Below are positions 1-5,353 of a stretch of 10,159 nucleotides of DNA, one piece after another; within the stretch, counting starts at the first letter, position 1, and every line of letters begins with the position of its first letter. The translations under genes were made by a program, and so were the position numbers. Below the pieces are notes generated by a model. It worked only from the letters and a program-made list of their open reading frames with translations, was not told where the DNA came from and did no database searches. The stretch comes from Deltaproteobacteria bacterium (GTDB taxonomy: Bacteria > Desulfobacterota > Desulfuromonadia > Desulfuromonadales > Geothermobacteraceae), in NCBI GenBank assembly GCA_003695205.1, contig RFIO01000044.1, forward strand, positions 1 to 10,159, written 5' to 3'.

Positions 1-92
1 CGGCTGACTGAGCGCGGAGGCGTAGCTGGAAGCTACGTCGCACAAGCGAAGAGGCCGGCAACGCAGAGTGGGCGGAAAAGCGCCGCCCCTAC
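1..92. repeat. Gene-free, hairpin-rich intergenic stretch, possible REP-like repeat
   Basis: No gene is supported here. The stretch lies beyond the terminator of the octahaem cytochrome gene and contains two inverted repeats. One has 7-bp arms CGTAGCT/AGCTACG with a 3-nt loop (21-37). The other has 6-bp arms GGGCGG/CCGCCC with a 7-nt loop (70-88). The packing of short palindromes resembles the dispersed intergenic repeats found in Desulfuromonadales genomes, but only one copy is visible and the left end is cut by the window. The repeat assignment is therefore an inference. Confidence 0.35.
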
Positions 93-124
93 AAAAAAAA
101 ACCGGCCGGGTTGCCCCGGCCGGT
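93..124 (-). terminator. Rho-independent terminator of the octahaem cytochrome gene
   Basis: Read on the minus strand, a perfect 10-bp GC-rich stem (ACCGGCCGGG pairing with CCCGGCCGGT, 4-nt loop) is followed directly by nine T residues (93-101). It begins 14 nt after the TAA stop of the cytochrome gene. This is a textbook intrinsic terminator and marks the 3' end of that transcript, so the gene is not cotranscribed with anything further left. Confidence 0.93.
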
Positions 125-138
125 CAACGTCTCTCAGA

Positions 139-1479
139 TTACTTGACGTCCTGGTTGTAGCGATCCTTGTAGTACTTCTTGATCTGCTCGAGCCGTTTGG
201 GATCGAACCCCTTGGTGTACCACTGGTGCTCGGGGCGACCGTCGATGTATTTGGCGACGATCTTCTCGTAAACCTCGGGCTTGCCGGCCTTTTCGCAGGC
301 CTCTTTGGCCTCGGGCAGAAGATGGGTGTAGAAGGCCTTGGCGACATCATAGATGCCGTGCCACCAGGCGTAGTCCGGTCCGCTCATCGAAGCACCGTGG
401 CGGGCACGGCGGCCTTCGTGATGCCAGAGCTCCCAGTAGATCCAGTCGATCTTGTCATCGAAGTTACCCTTGCTGATGACCCCCTCTTTCATGAGCAGCT
501 CGCGGATCTCCTTGGCGGGAATGGCGAACTTGTCGTTGTACAGGCCGACAAACTCGTCAAGCTGCTTGTAGAAGCCCTCGACGAAGGGCGCCCCGTGGCA
601 GGCGGAACAGACATCCTTCATGTCGTTCAGCTTCTTCTGCCAGTTGTCGGTGCGCTTGGAAATCGGCGCCCGCAGGTTCCAGGAAAGCCGGGTTCCGACG
701 TCGTGGGTGACATCCTGATTCGGGGTGGCGCTCATGTGGCAGGTTGAACAGGTCGGGGCGTCGTAGTAATCCTGGCCGGCGACCCACTTGGGGCGGTCCA
801 TGTTCAAATCGTCCTTGAAGGCGCGGTAGAGGATGCCGTGCTTCGACTCCTCGTAGACTTCCTTCTGCGGGTGGTCGGGACCGAGGTGGCACTTGCCGCA
901 GGTCTCAGGCTGACGGGCCTGTTCCTTGCTGAAGCGGTGACGGGTGTGACAGGCCGAGCATGTTCCCTTGGAGCCATCCGGATTCACGCGCCCGATACCG
1001 GTGTTTGGCCAGGTGGCCGGGTCGAGCTGACCGTCCTTGGTCACCTTGACAATACTGCCGTGGCACTGCCGGCAACCGACCGCCACTGCCGGTTCGCCGC
1101 CGATGGTCTGGCCGAGAAGGCCATCCTTGGTGTTCAGGATGTCGCCGGCCTTGGCGTGGTGGCTGGCCTCCTGCTCGGCGGTCTCCTTCGGGTGGCAGGC
1201 CCCGCAGTCGCGCGGAGAGACAATGACGGCAATGGTGAAGCCGTTGTGTTCCATGGCGTCGGCATCACTCTTGTCGGCCTTGTGGCACTCATAGCAGCCG
1301 ACCCCGGCATTCCAGTGGGCGCTGTCTTCCCACTGGCTGACGATTCCGGCCATCCCCTCGTGGCAGTCGAGGCACTGGGCCGTCTGCTTGGAAATCCTCG
1401 CCTGCTGCTTGGCCATGGCGGTGGACGTGGCAATCAATGCCGTCATGACGATCAGCGACAGGAACAAACCCTTCTTCAT
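139..1479 (-). CDS. hao: Periplasmic octahaem cytochrome c, hydroxylamine oxidoreductase (HAO) family
   Basis: This is a 446-aa secreted multihaem cytochrome. A signal peptide (KK, hydrophobic run, likely cleavage after AMA at residues 21-23) sends it to the periplasm. Eight CXXCH haem-binding motifs begin at residues 36, 62, 92, 136, 174, 194, 244 and 291, the octahaem layout of the HAO family. HAO-like segments follow: THDVGTRLSW (258-267), HHEGRRARHGASM (353-365) and DYAWWHG (369-375). By analogy with HAO the fourth haem (C136-H140) would be the catalytic one. Family members either oxidise hydroxylamine or, in non-nitrifiers, are thought to reduce nitrite or hydroxylamine to ammonia; the latter is likelier in a deltaproteobacterium, by inference. 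There is no C-terminal membrane anchor, unlike nitrifier HAO, and the protein is shorter. The start at 1479 is chosen because GGGAGGT lies 6 nt upstream and the signal peptide begins there; the frame stays open 21 codons further. It forms a single-gene unit with its own control region and terminator, and no quinol-dehydrogenase partner is in the window. Confidence 0.9.
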   Translation of the reverse strand: MKKGLFLSLIVMTALIATSTAMAKQQARISKQTAQCLDCHEGMAGIVSQWEDSAHWNAGVGCYECHKADKSDADAMEHNGFTIAVIVSPRDCGACHPKETAEQEASHHAKAGDILNTKDGLLGQTIGGEPAVAVGCRQCHGSIVKVTKDGQLDPATWPNTGIGRVNPDGSKGTCSACHTRHRFSKEQARQPETCGKCHLGPDHPQKEVYEESKHGILYRAFKDDLNMDRPKWVAGQDYYDAPTCSTCHMSATPNQDVTHDVGTRLSWNLRAPISKRTDNWQKKLNDMKDVCSACHGAPFVEGFYKQLDEFVGLYNDKFAIPAKEIRELLMKEGVISKGNFDDKIDWIYWELWHHEGRRARHGASMSGPDYAWWHGIYDVAKAFYTHLLPEAKEACEKAGKPEVYEKIVAKYIDGRPEHQWYTKGFDPKRLEQIKKYYKDRYNQDVK

Positions 1480-1517
1480 CTTCTGACCTCCCTGTTGATG
1501 GTTGATGTCGGTCCGGC

Positions 1518-1534
1518 CCAGTTCACAGAACTGG
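1518..1534. promoter_or_regulatory. Perfect inverted repeat in the octahaem cytochrome leader
   Basis: CCAGTTC-aca-GAACTGG is a perfect 7-bp inverted repeat with a 3-nt spacer, 39 to 55 nt upstream of the start codon. If transcription starts near 1560, it lies in the 5' untranslated leader and would form a stable RNA hairpin. It could equally be an operator for an unidentified dimeric repressor. There is no T-run after it, so it is not a terminator. The palindrome is seen directly; its role is unknown. Confidence 0.4.
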
Positions 1535-1559
1535 CGATTCACCCTGATGCCGGAGCATA

Positions 1560-1574
1560 CAGAGAGATAATTAA
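1560..1574 (-). promoter_or_regulatory. Candidate -10 region and start site of the octahaem cytochrome promoter
   Basis: Minus-strand TTAATTATC contains AATTAT (1572-1567), which matches the TATAAT consensus at four of six positions and lies in the most AT-rich part of the intergenic region. It predicts a transcription start near 1560 and a leader of about 80 nt. No good -35 hexamer is present, as expected for a promoter that depends on an activator bound at the palindrome upstream. The exact start is inferred. Confidence 0.45.
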
Positions 1575-1595
1575 CAGAGATTCAGGATGACGCAA

Positions 1596-1609
1596 TTGAC
1601 CCAGGTCAA
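1596..1609. promoter_or_regulatory. CRP/FNR-family type operator upstream of hao
   Basis: TTGACCCAGGTCAA is a perfect 14-bp palindrome of the form TTGAC-N4-GTCAA, close to the FNR consensus TTGAT-N4-ATCAA and to sites reported for the NO-responsive FNR-like regulators (DNR/HcpR type). Its centre (1602.5) is about 42 nt upstream of the start predicted from the -10 element, the usual place for a class II activator of this family. Together with the HAO-family product this suggests induction by nitrogen oxides or low oxygen. The palindrome is observed; the regulator's identity is inferred. Confidence 0.6.
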
Positions 1610-1640
1610 AAAAATGAAAAAGCGTACAGACCGCTTTTTC
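1608..1640 (-). terminator. Rho-independent terminator of the SPOR-mogA-response regulator block
   Basis: On the minus strand a 9-bp stem GAAAAAGCG/CGCTTTTTC with a 7-nt loop (1616-1640) is followed, after one A, by seven T residues (1614-1608). It begins directly after the TAG stop of the response regulator, so it ends that transcript and insulates the cytochrome gene. Its T-run overlaps the last two bases of the CRP/FNR-type palindrome. Confidence 0.82.
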
Positions 1641-2363
1641 CTACGAAGGCAGAATGCGGTCGAGATGTTCGCGCACGAAGGATCGGACATCCTGGAGGTC
1701 GTCAAGAGAGAGATCGAGGAACTGAAGCCCCATTCCGGGCGGCAGCCCCGGCTTGATGCGATTGTCAGGTTCGTTGGCCCAGGCGACCCGGGCCCGGGTG
1801 CGCACGGGTTCGTCGCGGTCGGGAAGATTGAAGGAAACCTGCAATTCGGTCTCGACCGGAAGCAGGCGATCGGTTTCGAGAAACAAGCCCCCGGTACTCA
1901 TATTGAGGCTGTAATCGGTCAGCTCATTGCCGCCGTTGGCGTACCGGACTTCGATCCTGGCGTCGACCCTGGGAGCAACCCGGTCCTCGAGGCCGATGAA
2001 ACGCCTGGCGGCAGCGACAAACTTGTGACGGTTGACCGGTTTGAGCAGGATATCGTCACAGCCGGCATCCCGGCAGCGCTGAAGGTCGGCGTCCCGGCCG
2101 CCGTGGGTAACCATGACCACCGGGATCGAGGACAGGTCCGGATCCTCCTTGAGCCGCGCACAGGCCACATCCCCGTCCATCTCCGGCATGAACAGGTCCA
2201 TGAAAATCAGGTCGGGGCGCTCCCTGCGTGCCAGGTCCAGAGCTTCAAGACCGTTGCGGGCCACCAGCAGGGTCACATTGGCCCGGTGGAAAAAGGTCTT
2301 TTCCAGCTCGACAAAAAGTTCGACGTCATCGACCAGAAGCACTTTTTTACGGGGTGCGTTCAT
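1641..2363 (-). CDS. Response regulator with receiver and PilZ domains
   Basis: This is a 240-aa cytoplasmic two-domain regulator. The receiver domain (about 4-123) has all the expected residues: acidic pair D12-D13, phosphoacceptor D56 in FMDLFMPEMDG, T86, and K108 in LLKP. A PilZ domain follows (about 127-230), with the c-di-GMP-binding RxxxR at R128-R132 and NxSxGG at 154-159. PilZ binds cyclic di-GMP and the receiver is phosphorylated by a histidine kinase, so the protein probably joins the two signals to control an output such as motility, adhesion or polysaccharide; the partner is unknown. No kinase gene is in the window. The start at 2363 is supported by AGGGAGA 8 nt upstream; an in-frame extension to 2459 would overlap mogA and looks non-coding. 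It is the last gene of its block, 19 nt after mogA and directly before the terminator. Confidence 0.92.
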   Translation of the reverse strand: MNAPRKKVLLVDDVELFVELEKTFFHRANVTLLVARNGLEALDLARRERPDLIFMDLFMPEMDGDVACARLKEDPDLSSIPVVMVTHGGRDADLQRCRDAGCDDILLKPVNRHKFVAAARRFIGLEDRVAPRVDARIEVRYANGGNELTDYSLNMSTGGLFLETDRLLPVETELQVSFNLPDRDEPVRTRARVAWANEPDNRIKPGLPPGMGLQFLDLSLDDLQDVRSFVREHLDRILPS

Positions 2364-2382
2364 CTGAGACTCTCCCTGGCGT

Positions 2383-2889
2383 TCAGCCGGCGGCACAGTC
2401 GCTGGGGTCGCCCTTGAGCTTGCCGAGGGCGTGAGGCAAGGCGGGAAGCAGCACGGCAAAATTCTCCCGGGCCGCTTTAGGGCTGCCGGGGAGATTGACG
2501 ATCAGGGTCTCGCCACGCATTCCGGCCACCCCGCGCGACAGCATGGCGTGGGGCGTCTTTTTCAGACTCTCCATGCGCATCGCCTCGGCCATGCCGGGCA
2601 CCAGGCGGTCAACAACGGCCAGGGTTGCCTCCGGGGTCACGTCGCGCGGTGTCAGACCGGTGCCGCCGGTCGTCAGGATAAGATCCAGACCACACTTGTC
2701 GGCCCACTCGACCAGAGTGGCCATGATTGTCTCCCGGTCATCGGGGATGATTCCGGTCTTCTCCACCCTGCCCAGCCCGGCGCACAGGGCCACCAGGGCC
2801 GGACCGCTTTCATCGACCCGTTCACCACGGGCCCCCTTGTCGGACAGGGTCAGAACCCCGATGCGAAATTCACCTTCCGTCCTGCTCAT
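2383..2889 (-). CDS. mogA: Molybdenum cofactor biosynthesis protein, MogA/MoaB family
   Basis: This 168-aa cytoplasmic enzyme belongs to the MogA/MoaB family, which adenylylates molybdopterin with ATP to give the AMP-activated form used for metal insertion by MoeA. The fold's signature is intact: TLSDKGARGERVDESG (14-29), the PDDR acidic motif (49-52), TTGGTGLTPRDVTPEA (73-88) with conserved D83, and NLPGSPKAARE near the C-terminus. The length is normal for the short bacterial forms. MogA and MoaB cannot be told apart by eye, so the symbol is the less certain part. The start codon lies one base after the stop of the upstream gene and GGAGAAGAGG sits inside that gene's end, so translation is probably coupled. 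No other cofactor gene is nearby. Confidence 0.88.
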   Translation of the reverse strand: MSRTEGEFRIGVLTLSDKGARGERVDESGPALVALCAGLGRVEKTGIIPDDRETIMATLVEWADKCGLDLILTTGGTGLTPRDVTPEATLAVVDRLVPGMAEAMRMESLKKTPHAMLSRGVAGMRGETLIVNLPGSPKAARENFAVLLPALPHALGKLKGDPSDCAAG

Positions 2890-2890
2890 A

Positions 2891-3916
2891 TCAGCGCCTC
2901 TTCTCCATCTGCATCAGCATGCGCCGGGCGTTATTGACGATTACCTGCGATACATTGCGGCTCTTGGACAGTTCCTTGAGCTCCTTCTCGGTCAGGGAAG
3001 CCATGTAGCGCAGGGCCTTGGGCAGAGGTGTGCGCGGGTGCATGACCAGGGCCTTGCGGATTTCATAGTTCTTGACCCACTCGCGGTTGAGGGTGATCAG
3101 CCGGATCAGTTCATCGTTGGCACTGCGATTGCGGGCGATCGCCAGAACCTCCCCCTCGGTGATGCGGGGATTCTTGATAACAGCCGAACAGACCAGCTTG
3201 TTGGGATCCTTGACCAGAAGACTGCGCCATTCCTTGTCGCCGGTCAGCGCCATCTTGATCTTGTCCGAGACCCCGAAGGTCAGCAATAGCTGGTACTTGG
3301 ATTTGTGCTCCTCTTCCAGCTCCTCGATTTCGCCACCCTCCAGGTCATCATCGTCATCACCGGAATCGGCCGCCTGGCGCTGTGCCTGTTTGGCCTTCTG
3401 CTCCTCCGGGTCGACCCAGCCGAGACGGAACTTGACCGCCTTGTCCACGTCGGGATTGGCGAAAATGGCATCGATAAGGTCGGGGCAGGCGATCAGACGG
3501 TCAGCGTTGTTGGCAATCAGCGAAACCACCGTGTTGCTCCCCCTGCGGGCGACATGGAGCAGGGTCTCATCGCCGATGTGCGGATGAATCAGCACCCGCT
3601 CCATCAATGAGAGATCACTTATGCGAAATCGGGCGATGAAGTCGAGCAACTGCGGATGGACATCGTCATCGCCGACCAGCGGCTCAAGGATATTGGCAGG
3701 CAGCTCCGCAATCGTGGTTCGGGCAAGGCGCTTCAGCTCCTCGTCCTTGCCGTAGGCCAGCAGGAACAGGGTCAGGACCAGGTCCCGCCCCTCGAGCGGC
3801 ACGGCCCCTCTGGCCGCTGACAGCTTCAATTCACGCGGAGCGGATGCCGCCACCACCCGGGCAACGGCCTGGGGCACCTTGAGTTTGACTTTGCGGGTCT
3901 GTTTCTGATCACTCAT
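2891..3916 (-). CDS. Conserved-looking protein of unknown function with internal helical repeats
   Basis: I do not recognise this 341-aa protein. It has no signal peptide or membrane segment and looks cytoplasmic. The N-terminus is basic (KQTRKVKLKVP). A recurring unit of a hydrophobic stretch, N/H-P, and then an amphipathic helix appears at residues 108-124, 151-167, 246-262 and 290-306 (for example VLIHPHIGDETLLHVAR and VIKNPRITEGEVLAIAR). This suggests a helical-repeat solenoid like HEAT or leucine-rich-repeat-variant proteins. A highly acidic insert (about 184-203, with DDDDD) divides it into two halves. Such folds usually bind proteins; no catalytic motif is visible. It lies 3 nt after the SPOR gene and 1 nt before mogA, so it is almost certainly cotranscribed with both. 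Confidence 0.85.
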   Translation of the reverse strand: MSDQKQTRKVKLKVPQAVARVVAASAPRELKLSAARGAVPLEGRDLVLTLFLLAYGKDEELKRLARTTIAELPANILEPLVGDDDVHPQLLDFIARFRISDLSLMERVLIHPHIGDETLLHVARRGSNTVVSLIANNADRLIACPDLIDAIFANPDVDKAVKFRLGWVDPEEQKAKQAQRQAADSGDDDDDLEGGEIEELEEEHKSKYQLLLTFGVSDKIKMALTGDKEWRSLLVKDPNKLVCSAVIKNPRITEGEVLAIARNRSANDELIRLITLNREWVKNYEIRKALVMHPRTPLPKALRYMASLTEKELKELSKSRNVSQVIVNNARRMLMQMEKRR

Positions 3917-3919
3917 GTT

Positions 3920-5263
3920 TTACTTGCCGGATTTGACAATGGCCCCTTCCAGACCAGCCTTTTTCAATTTTTCCGCGACCTTGCCGGCTTCAACACGATC
4001 CTTCAGGGGGCCGACACTGACCCGCCGTACCGGAACGGCCACTTCGGCGCGAACTTCTTCGAGGCGCAACTGGTGTTTTTCCCAGAGAATATCAGCGTAG
4101 CGACGCGCCTTGTCGAGACTGACGAAGGAGCCGGCAAAAATCTCTCCCTTGTCATCATGATAGATGACGAATGCTGACGGGGCCTTCTTCTTCAGGCGAG
4201 CCAGTTCAGCGGGCGCTTTGGTTTTGCTGAAAATGCCGTAGCGCAACCGTACCATCGGCCGGGTCATCGGCACCGATTCGACCCTGGGCTCCAGGCCCAG
4301 TTTGCGCACCTTTTTGAGAGCATCGTCCAGGTTGGCCGGAAGCATGAATGCCCCGGCCCGCACAAGGTATCCTCCGCCAGCGGCCGACTGACCACCGCTG
4401 ACAGCCTTGTCCGCCGGCTGGCCGGTCTCGGCCGGCTTCCGCGTTACCTGAGGTGACGGCTCTTTCCCTGCGGCAGGTTTGTCGGGAATTTCTTGCTTCG
4501 CTTTGCCGGCGGCACCGGTGGGTTTCGCGGGCACGGCGACAGGAACGGGCTTCGCCGGTGCGGCAGGGACCTGCTTTTCTGATCCGGCGAACGCCTCACC
4601 GGTCCCTGCGGGCGTCCCCGTTCCGGAGGCGGCCTGTTTCTGCTCTGCCGCCTGCTGCTGTCCGACGGCGGCCACCGGTTTGGGCGCAACGGTTTCAGTG
4701 GCTACCTTCTGCTCCTCCCGGGGCGGAGCGGGCGGCGGCTGAATCGGCATCTTGCCGCTGACCGCTACCTGAGCCGGCTCTTTCTCGCCTGTTGTCATGA
4801 GGAACCAGCCGGCCGCGGCTGCGGCCAGCACCAGCAAAAGAACAAGGACCAGCAGGCGACGGGACTGGCCTGGGGCTTCTTCCCCGTCTGCCTCGTCACC
4901 TTCAAAGGTGCCATCGGCCTCTTCCTCTGCGAACAGAGGGGGAACCGGTTCTTCCTCCGGTTGCGCCTGACTCTCCTGTTCACCGACCATGTCGGCCACC
5001 CTGGCCCAGCCGGGTGTGTCGTTTTCCTCTACGGACGATTCGGCCGGATCCGCGCCGAACAGTTCATCATCTTCCTGCGACTCTTCGGCCAGGTCAACCG
5101 GGGCGGGAGCCTCCTCTTCCTCGACAAAATCGAAAGCATCTCCGGATGGCTCCGGCTCCTCCTCGAAACTTTCGATGGTCAGGATTTCTTCGCTGTCGGC
5201 CCTTTCCTTCTGCCGCGGCTCTTCCTCCTCGAACCCGAACAGGTCCTCATCACGCTTGTCCAT
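3920..5263 (-). CDS. Bitopic inner-membrane protein with C-terminal SPOR-like region
   Basis: This 447-aa protein has four parts. A very acidic cytoplasmic N-terminus (1-135) carries two similar short motifs, DEDLFG and DDELFG. A single membrane helix follows (about 136-157: RRLLVLVLLLVLAAAAAGWF). Next is a Pro/Ala/Lys/Gln-rich periplasmic linker (about 160-295). The C-terminal region (about 298-445) looks like two tandem SPOR-type units: YLVRAGAF, GIFSKTKAPAELARLKK, then IFAGSFVSLDKARRYADIL and RVSVGPLKDRVEAGKVAEKLKKAGL. SPOR domains bind glycan strands lacking stem peptides at division septa, so a role at the septum or cell wall, like FtsN or DedD, is likely but not proven. The start at 5263 is chosen because AGGAAGGG lies 9 nt upstream; the frame continues to 5308 with a Cys-rich, implausible extension. 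It is the first gene of the four-gene block. Confidence 0.85.
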   Translation of the reverse strand: MDKRDEDLFGFEEEEPRQKERADSEEILTIESFEEEPEPSGDAFDFVEEEEAPAPVDLAEESQEDDELFGADPAESSVEENDTPGWARVADMVGEQESQAQPEEEPVPPLFAEEEADGTFEGDEADGEEAPGQSRRLLVLVLLLVLAAAAAGWFLMTTGEKEPAQVAVSGKMPIQPPPAPPREEQKVATETVAPKPVAAVGQQQAAEQKQAASGTGTPAGTGEAFAGSEKQVPAAPAKPVPVAVPAKPTGAAGKAKQEIPDKPAAGKEPSPQVTRKPAETGQPADKAVSGGQSAAGGGYLVRAGAFMLPANLDDALKKVRKLGLEPRVESVPMTRPMVRLRYGIFSKTKAPAELARLKKKAPSAFVIYHDDKGEIFAGSFVSLDKARRYADILWEKHQLRLEEVRAEVAVPVRRVSVGPLKDRVEAGKVAEKLKKAGLEGAIVKSGK

Positions 5264-5306
5264 GTCGACCATCCCTTCCTGACAACACCTGCCGCATCCG
5301 CGGCCC

Positions 5307-5312
5307 ATTGTA
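5307..5312 (-). promoter_or_regulatory. Possible weak -10 element for the SPOR-gene block
   Basis: Minus-strand TACAAT matches the -10 consensus at five of six positions and lies just after the fusA terminator stem, about 44 nt before the SPOR start codon. No convincing -35 is found at 16-18 nt spacing, where the terminator hairpin itself sits. The block may instead be read by leak-through past the terminator. Low confidence. Confidence 0.25.
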
Positions 5313-5343
5313 AAAGCAGCACCCGGATAGCTCCGGGTGCTGC
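5312..5343 (-). terminator. Hairpin terminator after the EF-G-like gene
   Basis: On the minus strand a perfect 12-bp stem (GCAGCACCCGGA/TCCGGGTGCTGC, 4-nt loop) is followed by four T residues and then ACA. It begins 10 nt after the TAG stop of the EF-G-like gene. The stem is very stable but the T-run is short, so some read-through into the SPOR block is plausible. Confidence 0.75.
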
Positions 5344-5353
5344 CAGCTGCCTG

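Noticed and set aside
1494..1507. Tandem GTTGATG direct repeat just upstream of the cytochrome ribosome-binding site
   Set aside because: Two copies of 7 nt can arise by chance and no binding pattern is recognised.
838..1590. 250-codon plus-strand frame opposite the octahaem cytochrome
   Set aside because: It is the mirror of a gene with eight haem motifs and a signal peptide, and its own translation is low in complexity.
1587..2417. 276-codon plus-strand frame opposite the response regulator
   Set aside because: The opposite strand encodes a complete REC-PilZ protein with all key residues; the plus frame has no family resemblance.
2364..2459. N-terminal extension of the response regulator to 2459
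   Set aside because: It would overlap the end of mogA, the added residues resemble no receiver domain, and a good ribosome-binding site precedes the ATG at 2363.
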